A DNA stretch of 64,000 nucleotides. Source: Bradyrhizobium sp. CCBAU 51765 (lineage in GTDB: Bacteria > Pseudomonadota > Alphaproteobacteria > Rhizobiales > Xanthobacteraceae). Positions within the stretch are counted from its first letter, which is position 1. Each line of letters begins with the position of its first letter. The notes beneath the pieces are model-generated. The model was not told the DNA's origin and ran no database searches. It saw only the letters and a list, made by a program, of their open reading frames with translations. Shown here piece by piece: positions 50,771 to 59,733 of this stretch. The stretch is from the NCBI RefSeq assembly GCF_015291725.1, contig NZ_CP030038.1, forward strand, positions 4,205,001 through 4,269,000, given 5' to 3'. Position numbers and translations under genes: made by a program.

Positions 50771-51334
50771 CTAGATCGTCCCGCCGCCGGCAAAGATTTC
50801 GACGACCACGGCGCGATTGGCGGCCCTGTTCATCACGGTCGTGTTGTCCTTCAGATACTCGTAGTGTGAAGCGGGCTTGACGGAGAAGACGCGCGAGCGG
50901 GCGCTTGGGCCGAACAGGTGAAAGACGTTCCTGGCCCGGCCCGTGCGCAGAAAGACGTTGTTCCGTTCGCCCCCGGCGCTGTCGCTGTATCCGACGATCT
51001 GAAACTGCAACGACTTGTCGGTCTCGAAGCGGATGAGCTGCGCTGCCAACAGCGCATCGCGCTTGGCAATGTTCTTGAGATGCCGCCAGTCGACGCCGAA
51101 ATCCCAGATGATGAGATATTGGCAGATGCCGGTCGGCGGGACCAGACTGACGTCCACACCGAGATGGCCGACCTCGGTGCGGGACGTTGCGACTTCATTG
51201 GCCACGTAGGGAAAGACGGCGGCGCTGTGAACCTTGGCGAGCGGCGAGCACTGCGGTTGCGTCGCCATATTCGGCATCTGTTCCACCGGGCCCGGCGGCG
51301 TGTATTGCGGCAGTGGCTGCGGCGCGCGTCCCAT
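50771..51334 (-). CDS. Small OmpA-like protein without signal peptide
   Basis: 187 residues from ATG at 51332-51334, with GGGAGA 7 nt upstream (an ATG two codons earlier is less well spaced). Residues 1-40 are Pro/Gln-rich. The rest is OmpA-like: YLIIWDFGVDWRHL, LQFQIVGYSDSAGGERNN and a closing NRAANRAVVVEIF that mimics the NRRVEI end. No Sec leader or lipobox. Upstream partner of the HEAGH gene (81 bp gap), same strand. Confidence 0.6.
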   Translation of the reverse strand: MGRAPQPLPQYTPPGPVEQMPNMATQPQCSPLAKVHSAAVFPYVANEVATSRTEVGHLGVDVSLVPPTGICQYLIIWDFGVDWRHLKNIAKRDALLAAQLIRFETDKSLQFQIVGYSDSAGGERNNVFLRTGRARNVFHLFGPSARSRVFSVKPASHYEYLKDNTTVMNRAANRAVVVEIFAGGGTI

Positions 51335-51601
51335 GGCCATTTCTCCCGTTGCTGGAGTGTCCTGCGCAAAGCCGAGCACTGGAGGGAGCCTCGGTTCCCA
51401 CCACGGCTATGACTAGTAGTGACGCGAGCGGTCGGGAAAGTTCAAAGGCGAAGGTACGGGGCCTCGACAGTCATTCGGGGCGATGCACAGCATCGAGCTG
51501 TTGTTCCGGGCCAGCCCCAGCACGCCCACAGCGGCTGAGCCGGCCGCCTTGCCTGTGAAGGTCCCGGGCGGAGGATGCGCCAGACGCTCGAGCTGCGGCG
51601 G

Positions 51602-52417
51602 CTAGCGCAACGGCAGCAGATCCAGCTGGCTCTGCGCCTTCTTGACGGCGGCTGCGAACCAGCTCTGGGTTGGCGCTTCCCTGGCAAAGCACTTGGTGTA
51701 GGCGTCCATCGCCTGGTCTTCACGGGCCATGGCGTCCTGGGGGATCTTCCTGGCCATCATCTGCTTCCAGACCTTCTCGCAGGCCGGGATTTCAGCCGTC
51801 TTCACGGCGTCCGAGGTGGCGATGAAGAAGACCTTGTCGTCCTTGATGGCGACGACGTCGATTTCATGCGGTGGTGCCTTGAGGCCGCCATTGCCGCGCA
51901 CGCCCAGCACGGCGACCGCGGTACTGGCGGATGCAGGCTTGGTGAGCGGCAGCTCGGCATATTTGGCGAAGGCCGCGTCCTGGATGGCGTAGTGGTAGAA
52001 GCGGTCCGACTTGAACGCGGCATCTCTCTCCTGCGGCATGCCGTCCTCGCGGTGCTCGCGCAGCCAGTGCTTGAGCAGCCCGGTCGTGGTCACCACGGCC
52101 TGCATCTTGTCGCTCTCGGAGGCGAAGCCGAGCCCGTCGAGATGGCCGAAGCCGACGTCGGTCCTGAACAGCGTATCGACGTTCGACTTGCCCTCGGTCG
52201 GCAGCCCCTTGATTGCCACAGGTCCCACCAGGCCGCGCAGCACGCCGGCCAGCTCCTTGAGCGTCGCATCGTGCTGCTTGTAGATCTCGTCGCTTTCCTT
52301 GGCTTTCGAGAATTTTTCGATGTAGCGATCGCGCAGGTCGAGATAGTGCTGCTCGGGCGCGGCCGCGTGGATCGGCGCAGCCAGGAGGAGCAGGCAGAGC
52401 AAGGCAAGCGATCTCAT
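51602..52417 (-). CDS. Exported hypothetical protein
   Basis: 271 residues. MRSLALLCLLLLAAPIHAAAPE is a clear signal peptide; a start 63 nt upstream would bury it. The mature protein is helical and charged, with LKELAGVLRGLVGPVAIKGL, WLREHREDGMPQERDAAFKS and CEKVWKQMMARKIPQDAMA. Two Cys lie late (PACEKV, YTKCFA). No family recognised. It follows the PepSY gene by 85 bp, so it is probably in the same transcript. Confidence 0.65.
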   Translation of the reverse strand: MRSLALLCLLLLAAPIHAAAPEQHYLDLRDRYIEKFSKAKESDEIYKQHDATLKELAGVLRGLVGPVAIKGLPTEGKSNVDTLFRTDVGFGHLDGLGFASESDKMQAVVTTTGLLKHWLREHREDGMPQERDAAFKSDRFYHYAIQDAAFAKYAELPLTKPASASTAVAVLGVRGNGGLKAPPHEIDVVAIKDDKVFFIATSDAVKTAEIPACEKVWKQMMARKIPQDAMAREDQAMDAYTKCFAREAPTQSWFAAAVKKAQSQLDLLPLR

Positions 52418-52502
52418 TGCAATCCGGAAGACTGGGAGCGGTCTCCAGACTTTGTGCCTGTGCCGGGCGGGAAGGTTCATCCGTCGGCGGAGTGCCGGAG
52501 CC

Positions 52503-53795
52503 CTACTCTGCCGGTGTCAGTTGCTGCCGGTTCAGGCGTATCGCGGCGGTCTCACGCACGCGAACGCGGGCGCGGCGCTTGCGCCACCAGATCACGACGC
52601 CGGTCACAGAGAGTGCCGCCACCACGAGGCCCATGATCGAGATCAGGATGCGGCCGAACAGCCCGACGATGCGGCCCGAATGCAGCGGGAATTGCGCCTG
52701 CACGAAGATGTCGGCGGCGGTGCCGACCCAAGGCAGTCGCTCGCCGATGGGGCGGCCGTCCTCGCTGTCGTAATAGAGTTGCGCCGGGCCGACGCCACCT
52801 GCGCCGTGGTCGTCGCCGGGGTGGAAGAAGGCGGCGGCATAGACGCCATGGGCCGGGCCGTAGTTGATCGAGCCGACCGGGGTCGTCCATCCGCGCGCCT
52901 TGCCGTCGGCCGCCGCGCGTGCGGCGATGTCGGCGAACGTCACCTTGGGCTCGATCGGATCGTCGAGATTGCGATAGGGCCGCTGCTCATAGGGTGTCGG
53001 CGTGTAGTTCGACACCATCTTCATCAGCGGCGAGAACACCTCGAAATAGAGGTTCAGCGAGAACGCCGTGAAGGCGATGACGAACAGCACGCCCCAGGTC
53101 CAGAGGCTGAAGGCGCGGTGGATGTCGAAATTGATCCGATAGGCGCTGCCCGAGGTCTTGATGGTCCAGGCCGGCGCCCAGCGCGCCCAGAAGCCGCGCT
53201 CGAGCTGGCGCGAGACCTCGGGCGCCCGCGCCGCCTTGGCGCGCCGCCGTGAAGGCAGCGTCAGATAGAATCCGACGAAGCAGTCGATGGTCCAGATGAT
53301 GGCGATCACGCCAAGCACACGCATGCCCCAGCGGTCGCTGCCCCAGAATTCCGGGATGTGCATCGTGTAGTGCAGCTTGTAGAGGAACGAGACGAAGTTC
53401 TCCCGCGTGACGGGCCAGACCGCGCCCCAATAGCGGCGGCCAAGCTCGGCACCGGTGTTGGGATCGAGGAAGACCTGGTTGTAGTCGAGCGGGTAACGCT
53501 TGCCGGTCGCGGGGTCGATCCGCGGCATGACGAAGAACCATAGCGAGTGGCCCTCTTCCGGCGTCATGAAGAGGTAAACGACGCGCGCACGGGGATCGCG
53601 CTGCTCGATCATCCTGGCCAGTTCGATCGAGGGTATAGCCGGGCCTTTGGTCGAGACGTCGAACAGATGGCCGTTGAGGATGTCGTCGAGCTCGTGATCC
53701 CAGGAAATGATCGCGCCGGTGATGCCGGAGAAGAACAGGAAGGCGGCCGTCAGCAGTCCCGCCCAGCGATGCAGTTTGCCGAATGTCGCTCTCAT
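52503..53795 (-). CDS. PepSY-associated transmembrane protein (PepSY_TM)
   Basis: 430 residues with four transmembrane helices: GLLTAAFLFFSGITGAIISW near the N-terminus, LGVIAIIWTIDCFVGFYLTL, LWTWGVLFVIAFTAFSLNLY and ILISIMGLVVAALSVTGVVIWW near the C-terminus. His residues in and near helix 1 (LHRWAGL, SWDHELDD) fit the family. PepSY_TM proteins are often tied to iron or haem/ferric siderophore reduction beside TonB receptors. Here the nearest receptor is only a decayed fragment 8 kb away. Confidence 0.85.
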   Translation of the reverse strand: MRATFGKLHRWAGLLTAAFLFFSGITGAIISWDHELDDILNGHLFDVSTKGPAIPSIELARMIEQRDPRARVVYLFMTPEEGHSLWFFVMPRIDPATGKRYPLDYNQVFLDPNTGAELGRRYWGAVWPVTRENFVSFLYKLHYTMHIPEFWGSDRWGMRVLGVIAIIWTIDCFVGFYLTLPSRRRAKAARAPEVSRQLERGFWARWAPAWTIKTSGSAYRINFDIHRAFSLWTWGVLFVIAFTAFSLNLYFEVFSPLMKMVSNYTPTPYEQRPYRNLDDPIEPKVTFADIAARAAADGKARGWTTPVGSINYGPAHGVYAAAFFHPGDDHGAGGVGPAQLYYDSEDGRPIGERLPWVGTAADIFVQAQFPLHSGRIVGLFGRILISIMGLVVAALSVTGVVIWWRKRRARVRVRETAAIRLNRQQLTPAE

Positions 53796-54015
53796 CGCTC
53801 AGATCTCATTCACGCTGGCCCGGTCCCTCATGTGCCGGACCGCTATCGACTTTCGATTGGACTCACCGGCGGCAGGTCACCTCTCCGACCGCCTTCGGCC
53901 TAACGCAGGGGCCACTTCAGTGCGAGAGGCCCGACATTAGAATTTATCGAGACTGGGGAATGAGCTGCGCGACAAAGCGTCCATGCGTGATCAGCTGTCT
54001 GCGCAGCCGCGTGCG

Positions 54016-54996
54016 TTACGGCCAATCGGCAAAATTCAGCGTCGGCCTCGATCGCCCCGCTCTCGCGCGTGCCGCAACGCGCCGACGCCATTCGCCCGGT
54101 GCCTCGCCGGTGTGCTTGCGGAAGAAGCGGCTGAAATAGGCGGTGTCCGTGAAGCCCAGCGCGAATGCGATCTGCTTGACGGCGATGGTTCCAGCCTCCA
54201 GCCGCGCCGCCGCTTCCCTGACGAGGCGCTGCTGGATCAGCTCGCTCGGCGAGCGCCTCAGCTCGCGGCTGCACAGTGCGTGCAGGCGATCCGGCGTGGT
54301 GCCGAGCAGCCTGGCGTACTCGCTGACACGGAGGTGCTGTTGATAGCGCTCCTCAAGCAGCCTGCGGAACCGGCTCAGGATCTCGGTGCTGCTGCCCTCC
54401 TCGTTCCGGTTGCCGTCGCCGGCGAACAGGCGCCAGAAACGCAGCACGCACAGCGTCAGCTCCGCCGACATGATCGACGCTGCACCACTGCGTGCGGGCG
54501 AGGCGATCTCGGCGGCGATCGCCGCGATGGAACGCGCTATCGTGGCCGCGAGATCGGCCTCGACCTGCAACGCCAGGATGCCGCCTGCGCCCTCGAGCGC
54601 GAGATAGGCCGCCTCCGCTGATGGTGGGAGATAGCGATGCCATGTGCCGGCGCGCAACTGCAGCAGCTGCGCCGTCGTGCCTGCCAACACCTCCAGATAG
54701 TCGGCGGAGCCCGCCGGGAGCCAGACCATCGCGGGTCCGACCGTCCGCATGGTCTTGCCGGCCTGTCCGATCTCGGCGGTCCCGCCGCCGGGAAGGCAGA
54801 GCAGATGAATGAACGGACGGGCTGCTTTCGAGGTCAGCGTCCATCGCCGCGGGACGTAATGCGCTCCGATCAGCTCGGCGCCCACAGGCACAGCCCCACT
54901 CGGGACGATTGCCGGTGCCGGGTCTGGGCCCGCGACGCCTCGACGCACTTGGCGGTCAAGACCAGAAACGTCCAATCTTTCACCGGATTTGTCCAT
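54016..54996 (-). CDS. AraC-family transcriptional regulator
   Basis: 326 residues from ATG MDKSGERLDVS. The N-terminal ~200 residues are a sensor domain (cupin-like beta segment VPRRWTLTSKAARPFIHLLC). The C-terminal pair of HTH motifs is clear: RVSEYARLLGTTPDRLHALC and IAVKQIAFALGFTDTAYFSRFFRKHTG. It is divergent from the ABC importer (151-bp gap), so it is the likely activator of the importer and perhaps of the amine genes. In enterics the AraC-type FeaR governs tyramine oxidase; any equivalence here is inference. Confidence 0.9.
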   Translation of the reverse strand: MDKSGERLDVSGLDRQVRRGVAGPDPAPAIVPSGAVPVGAELIGAHYVPRRWTLTSKAARPFIHLLCLPGGGTAEIGQAGKTMRTVGPAMVWLPAGSADYLEVLAGTTAQLLQLRAGTWHRYLPPSAEAAYLALEGAGGILALQVEADLAATIARSIAAIAAEIASPARSGAASIMSAELTLCVLRFWRLFAGDGNRNEEGSSTEILSRFRRLLEERYQQHLRVSEYARLLGTTPDRLHALCSRELRRSPSELIQQRLVREAAARLEAGTIAVKQIAFALGFTDTAYFSRFFRKHTGEAPGEWRRRVAARARAGRSRPTLNFADWP

Positions 54997-55147
54997 TGTG
55001 CGAGCAAAGCTTGGGATGCTTGCTAGGTCAAGTCCCGGTGGCGGCCGGCTCAAGGATGCCGCCCTAGAGAAAGTCGGGACCGAAGGGGAAACGACCACTC
55101 ACATCGATGCCAACAATCGTTTGAGTGCAACAGGAGGGAGACACGAT
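54997..55147. promoter_or_regulatory. Divergent control region, AraC regulator / ABC importer
   Basis: 151 bp between the divergent start codons. GGAGGGA precedes the importer ATG by about 8 nt. No operator repeat was identified by eye. An AraC-type site is expected here because family members commonly bind the shared promoter. Confidence 0.45.
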
Positions 55148-56368
55148 ATGTTTTCGGCGAACCGTCGAACGTTGCTGCGCGTCGCTGGCCTTGCGGCTCT
55201 GGCCGGAACGCTCTCGACCTTTCCGTCCACGGCCGATGCGCAGGAGAAGATCCGGATCGGCTACGCGATTTCCAAGACCGGTCCTTATGCCGGCGGCGCT
55301 GGCATCACCACCCTCCCCAATTATGAGCTGTGGGTGAAGGACGTGAATGCCGCCGGCGGCATCAAGCTCGGCGACAAGAAGCTGCCGATCGAGGTGGTCG
55401 AATATGACGACCGCAGCAGCTCGGAAGAAGCCGTCAAGGCAATCGAGCGCCTCGCCAACCAGGACAAGGTCGATTTCATTCTTTCGCCGTGGGGCACGGG
55501 CCTCAACCTCGCGGTCGGCCCGACACTGAACCGTCTGGGCTATCCTCACCTCGCGGTCACGTCGGTGACCGACAAGGCGCCGGAGCTTGCCAAGCGCTGG
55601 TCGAACGCGACGTTCTGGCTCGGGACGTCGGCGCAGATATCCGAGGGGCTCGCCGACCTGCTCGGCAAGCTGAAGAGCGAAGGCAAGATCGGGGCGAAGA
55701 TCGCGATGGTCAGCATCGCCGACCAGTTCGGCATCGAGCTATCCGCTGCGGGCCGCGAGGCCTTCAAGAAGCAGGGCTTCACGCTCGGCTATGACAAGAC
55801 CTATCCGATGGGAACGCAGGATCTACAGCCTCTGTTGAAGGATGCGATCGCCTCGAACCCGGATGCGTTCATCGCCTTCAGCTATCCGCCGGATACGATC
55901 GCGCTGACCGAGCAGGCGCAGCTGTTGAAGTTCAACCCGAAGATCTTCTATGTCGGCGTCGGCACCGCGTTCCCGCTCTACAAGGGCAAGTTTGCCGCCA
56001 ACAGCGACGGCGTGATGGGCATCGGCGGCTGGAATGCCGAGTCTCCGCAGCTGAAGGAGTATCTCGCGCGCCACAAGGCCGCCACCGGCAAGGAGCCGGA
56101 TCGCTGGGCGAGCTCGATCACCTATGCGAGCCTGCAGGTGCTCCAGCAGGCGATCGAAAAGGTCGGCAAGCTCGATCGCACCGCTGTCGCGGCGGAAATC
56201 CGCGCGGGCACGTTCGAGACCATCATCGGCAAGGTCAAGCTGAAGGACGGGCTGCTCCAGGAGGTCTGGAGCGTCGGACAGTGGCAGAACGGCGAGTTCT
56301 ACGCGCTCGCGCCGGCCTCGCTGCCGGGCGCACGTGCCGCGGTCGTGCCCAAGCCGCAGTGGCAGTAA
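55148..56368 (+). CDS. ABC transporter substrate-binding protein, branched-chain amino acid (HAAT) type
   Basis: 406 residues from ATG 55148 with AGGAGGGA upstream. A Tat-like leader NRRTLLRVAGLAALAGTL, then the Peripla_BP_6 fold: IRIGYAISKTGPYAGGAG, VEVVEYDDRSSSEEAVKAIE, and KIAMVSIADQFGIELSAAGREA. Periplasmic capture subunit for the permease/ATPase genes that follow. Ligand unknown; given the amine oxidase and aldehyde dehydrogenase downstream, an amine, amino acid or amide is plausible. A strong hairpin lies between its stop and livH. Confidence 0.93.
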   Translation: MFSANRRTLLRVAGLAALAGTLSTFPSTADAQEKIRIGYAISKTGPYAGGAGITTLPNYELWVKDVNAAGGIKLGDKKLPIEVVEYDDRSSSEEAVKAIERLANQDKVDFILSPWGTGLNLAVGPTLNRLGYPHLAVTSVTDKAPELAKRWSNATFWLGTSAQISEGLADLLGKLKSEGKIGAKIAMVSIADQFGIELSAAGREAFKKQGFTLGYDKTYPMGTQDLQPLLKDAIASNPDAFIAFSYPPDTIALTEQAQLLKFNPKIFYVGVGTAFPLYKGKFAANSDGVMGIGGWNAESPQLKEYLARHKAATGKEPDRWASSITYASLQVLQQAIEKVGKLDRTAVAAEIRAGTFETIIGKVKLKDGLLQEVWSVGQWQNGEFYALAPASLPGARAAVVPKPQWQ

Positions 56369-56377
56369 GGCTGGCTG

Positions 56378-56403
56378 GCAGGCCTTGCGCCCGCGAGGCC
56401 TGC
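56378..56403 (+). terminator. Stem-loop after substrate-binding protein gene
   Basis: GCAGGCCT (56378-56385) and AGGCCTGC (56396-56403) are a perfect 8-bp inverted repeat with a 10-nt loop, 10 bp after the stop. No U-run. Typical of 3' stabilising or attenuating hairpins that favour binding protein over permease expression. Confidence 0.65.
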
Positions 56404-56431
56404 TGCCGTCCGCTCAAGGGGACGCCGTTCC

Positions 56432-57307
56432 ATGTTGCTTGTCGACATCATCCTGCCGGGCCTCGTGCTCGGCGGCATGTACGCGCTGATCGCGCTCGGG
56501 CTGACGCTGCAGTATGGCGTGGCGCGGATCATGAACCTCTCCTATGGAGAGTCGCTGGTCGCAGCCGCCTTCGGCGCATTCTCGCTCTATAGCGGGCTTG
56601 GGTTGAGCCCGCTCGCGGCGCTGCTGCTGGCGGTCCCGATCGCGATGGCGCTGAACTGGCTGCTGTATCGCTTCCTGCTGGAACGGCTGATGCGGCGCGG
56701 CAAGGACCGGGGCGCACAAGAGATCGACAGCATCCTCGTCACCTTCGGCGTGCTGTTCGTGATCCAGGGCGCCATGCTGGTCGCCTTTGGCGGCCAGTAC
56801 TACAGCTATGGCTATCTCTCCATTCCGCTGACGATCATGGGCTCGACGCTCGCCGTCAATCGGCTCGTCGCGCTGCTGTTCGCGGCCCTGGTCGGCGGCG
56901 CCGTTTATCTCTCCCTCACCCGCACCCGGATCGGCACGGCGGTACGTGCCATCGCAGTCGATGCCAACGCCGCGCGTCTCGTCGGCATCGACGTTGCGGC
57001 CCTGTCGGGGCTGGCGTTTGCCTTTGGCGGCGGCCTCGTCGCCGTCGGCGGCGTGCTGATCAGCATGTTCCTCACCTTCAATGCCGCGATGGGGGTGGTC
57101 TTCACCATGAAGGCACTGGTCGTCGTCATCATGGGCGGTGTCGGCAACGTCATCGGCGCGCTGGTCGCCGGGCTGCTGCTTGGTGTGGTCGAAACCGCGG
57201 TGGCTCGGCTGGTCGATCCCGGCCTGACGCTGGCTGCGACCTACGCGCTGTTTCTCGGCGTGCTCGTAATCAAGCCGACCGGCCTGTTCGGCAGGGCCGC
57301 GTCATGA
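56432..57307 (+). CDS. livH: Branched-chain-type ABC transporter permease (LivH-like)
   Basis: 291 residues, about eight membrane helices. LPGLVLGGMYALIALGLTLQYGVARIMNLSYGE at the N-terminus is diagnostic of LivH. GIDVAALSGLAFAFGGGLVAVGGVLI and GGVGNVIGALVAGLLLGVVE are the conserved cytoplasmic-loop region. Overlaps the next gene by four bases (ATGA). Confidence 0.94.
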   Translation: MLLVDIILPGLVLGGMYALIALGLTLQYGVARIMNLSYGESLVAAAFGAFSLYSGLGLSPLAALLLAVPIAMALNWLLYRFLLERLMRRGKDRGAQEIDSILVTFGVLFVIQGAMLVAFGGQYYSYGYLSIPLTIMGSTLAVNRLVALLFAALVGGAVYLSLTRTRIGTAVRAIAVDANAARLVGIDVAALSGLAFAFGGGLVAVGGVLISMFLTFNAAMGVVFTMKALVVVIMGGVGNVIGALVAGLLLGVVETAVARLVDPGLTLAATYALFLGVLVIKPTGLFGRAAS

Positions 57308-58974
57308 CGGGGCCCGTCCGAATTCTGCTGTGGTGCGCCGGCCTCGCCCTCGCCGCCTTTCTCGTCAGCTTTCCGCTCCATGCCAACGGCTATTATCTCG
57401 CGCTCGGCATCAGCGTGCTCTATTTCACGATCCTGGCGACCGCGTGGGCGATGTTTTCGGGCCCGACGCGCTACATCTCGCTTGCCACGGTCGCGTTCTT
57501 CGGGCTCGGCGCTTACACGGCTGCCGTGCTCGGCGAGACCATGCCCTGGCCGGTCGTGCTGCTGGCCGCCGCCGGCGTGGGCGCACTCACCGCCGCAATC
57601 ACCGGCCTCTCCACGCTGCGGCTGTCCGGCATCTATTTCGTGATATTCTCCTTCGGCCTGGCCGAGCTGATCCGGCAGCTGGTGATCTGGTACGAGGTCA
57701 ACATCCACAAATCGGTCGGCCGCTATCTCTTCAGTGCGGTGACGCAGGAGGTTCTCTACTGGCAGCTGCTGGGCTTGACCGCGGTCGTCTTCCTGGTGGG
57801 CTGGATGCTCGGACGCTCGCGCTACGGCCTGGCCCTGCGCGCCATCGGCGCCGACGAGACCGCGGCGAGCCATTCCGGCATCGATGCCACGCGGGTCAAG
57901 CTCGGCGTCTTCGTTCTGAGCGCGACCTTCATGGCGGTGACCGGCGCGGTCATGGCGCCACGCTGGACCTATATCGATCCGGCCATTGCGTTCAATCCGA
58001 CCATCTCGTTCCAGGTCGTGATCATGGCCTTGCTGGGCGGCGCGGGCTCGCTGTTCGGGCCCGTGCTGGGCGTCATTCCCCTGGTCCTGCTGTTCGAGGT
58101 GCTGACCGCGACCCTGCCCAACCATTTCAGCATCGTGCTCGGCGTCATCTTCGTGTTCATCGTGATGGTGCTGCCGAACGGCGTGATCGGCCTGTTCGGG
58201 GTGGGCCGCTGGCGCGTTCCGGCCGGCGGTCCCGTCGCCGCGGCCGCCCGTGCGAGCGATGCACCGCTGCTCGCGGTCGACGGCGTCAGCAAATCGTTCA
58301 GCGGATTGCGCGCCGTCGACGGTGTCAGCTTCACGGTCACGCCGGGCGAGATCATCGGCATCATCGGCCCGAACGGATCCGGCAAGACGACGCTGCTGAA
58401 TACGCTGTCCGGGGCGCTGCGACCCTCTTCGGGCACGATCCGTCTGGGCGGCACCGTCCTCAACGGCCTGCGCGCGCAACAGATCGCGCGCCTCGGCCTT
58501 GCGCGCACGTTCCAGCTGGTGCGCGTGATGCCGGACCTGACCGTGGCCGAAAACGTTGCGGCGGCGCGGCTGTTCTCGACGTCGAACGGCTCGGGTGCAA
58601 CGGCAAGCGAGCTGCTGGACCTGGTCGGGCTCGGCAAGATGCAGGAAGCGCCGGCGAGCGAGCTGACCTATATCGACCAGAAGCGGCTCGAGCTTGCCCG
58701 CGCTCTGGCGCTGCAGCCGCGCCTCGTGCTGCTCGACGAATGGCTGGCGGGCCTCAATCCGAGCGAGCTCGAGACCGGCATCGCGCTGATCGCGAAATTG
58801 CGCGACCGCGGGCTCACCATCATCATGGTCGAGCATGTCATGGATGCGATCCGGGCGCTGTGCAGCCATTGCATCGTCATGAACGCCGGCAGCGTGATCG
58901 CGCGCGGCGCGCCGGAGGCCGTGTTGTCCGATCCAAAAGTCGTCGCAGCCTATCTCGGAGCCGACGATGCTTGA
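57304..58974 (+). CDS. Fused branched-chain-type permease and ATPase (LivM-LivG)
   Basis: 556 residues. Residues ~1-300 are a LivM permease (LGIGVLYF-like start, FALGLALRAIGADETAASHSGID, GGAGSLFGPVLGVIPL). A ~20-residue Ala/Pro linker precedes a LivG ATPase (~317-556): Walker A GPNGSGKTT (~356-364), Walker B LVLLDEWLAGLNP and H-loop MVEHVMD. The signature motif reads LTYIDQKRLELARA rather than LSGGQ, a divergence. Usually these are separate proteins in HAAT systems; the fusion is intact in one frame. Overlaps livF by eight bases. Confidence 0.92.
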   Translation: MTGPVRILLWCAGLALAAFLVSFPLHANGYYLALGISVLYFTILATAWAMFSGPTRYISLATVAFFGLGAYTAAVLGETMPWPVVLLAAAGVGALTAAITGLSTLRLSGIYFVIFSFGLAELIRQLVIWYEVNIHKSVGRYLFSAVTQEVLYWQLLGLTAVVFLVGWMLGRSRYGLALRAIGADETAASHSGIDATRVKLGVFVLSATFMAVTGAVMAPRWTYIDPAIAFNPTISFQVVIMALLGGAGSLFGPVLGVIPLVLLFEVLTATLPNHFSIVLGVIFVFIVMVLPNGVIGLFGVGRWRVPAGGPVAAAARASDAPLLAVDGVSKSFSGLRAVDGVSFTVTPGEIIGIIGPNGSGKTTLLNTLSGALRPSSGTIRLGGTVLNGLRAQQIARLGLARTFQLVRVMPDLTVAENVAAARLFSTSNGSGATASELLDLVGLGKMQEAPASELTYIDQKRLELARALALQPRLVLLDEWLAGLNPSELETGIALIAKLRDRGLTIIMVEHVMDAIRALCSHCIVMNAGSVIARGAPEAVLSDPKVVAAYLGADDA

Positions 58975-59698
58975 GGTCGCCGCCCTCTCCCACTTCTATG
59001 GCAAGCACCAGGCCCTCGCCGACATTGCGCTCGGTGTCGAGCAAGGCGAGATCGTCGCGATCCTCGGCGCCAACGGCGCCGGCAAGTCCACCTTGCTCAA
59101 GAGCATCGCCGGGCTGGTCAAGCCTGCTCAGGGCGCAACGATCCGGTTCGAGGGACATCACATTGGCGAACTGCCCGCCCATCTGATCGTGGAGCGCGGC
59201 ATCGCGCTGGTGCCCGAAGGCCGCGGCGTGTTCGGCGATCTGACGGTTGCCGAGAATCTGCAACTCGGCGCTTATCCCGCCCGCGCCCGCGCAGGCGAGG
59301 CAGACCGGCTCGCGAGGATCCTGCGACTGTTCCCGCGGCTTGCCGAGCGTATGGCCCAGGCCGTTCGCACCATGAGCGGCGGCGAGCAGCAGATGGTGGC
59401 GATCGGCCGGGCGCTGATGTCGAACCCACTGCTGCTCTTGCTCGACGAGCCCTCGCTCGGCCTGTCGCCCCTGCTCAGCCGCGAGGTCTTCCGCGCGCTG
59501 GCGGAGATCCGCAGCAGCGGCCTCAGCGTGCTGCTGGTCGAGCAGAATGCGCGGGCCAGCCTCGACATCGCCGACCGTGTCTACCTGATCGAGTCCGGCC
59601 GCAACGCCGGCAGCGGACCTGCCAGTGCGATGAAGAACGATCCGGAGGTCCAGCGAGCCTATCTCGGCAAGGCGCGCGCGGCCCCGTCCCCACCATAA
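58967..59698 (+). CDS. livF: Branched-chain-type ABC transporter ATPase (LivF-like)
   Basis: 243 residues. Walker A GANGAGKST, signature MSGGEQQMVAIGRALMSNP, Walker B LLLLDEPSLGLSP, and EQNARASLDIADRVYL as the H-loop region (His replaced by Gln or Asn-type residue as usual in LivF). Pairs with the LivG half of the fused protein. Separated from the aldehyde dehydrogenase by 35 bp. Confidence 0.94.
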   Translation: MLEVAALSHFYGKHQALADIALGVEQGEIVAILGANGAGKSTLLKSIAGLVKPAQGATIRFEGHHIGELPAHLIVERGIALVPEGRGVFGDLTVAENLQLGAYPARARAGEADRLARILRLFPRLAERMAQAVRTMSGGEQQMVAIGRALMSNPLLLLLDEPSLGLSPLLSREVFRALAEIRSSGLSVLLVEQNARASLDIADRVYLIESGRNAGSGPASAMKNDPEVQRAYLGKARAAPSPP

Positions 59699-59733
59699 TC
59701 ACTCAACCCCGCCCGCAACCTCTGGAGTGCTTC

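Noticed and set aside
57241..58869. 542-codon open frame antisense to the LivM-LivG gene
   Set aside because: Composition is Arg/Gln/His/Asp-rich, typical of the antisense of high-GC genes; the sense strand encodes an obvious transporter with all motifs.
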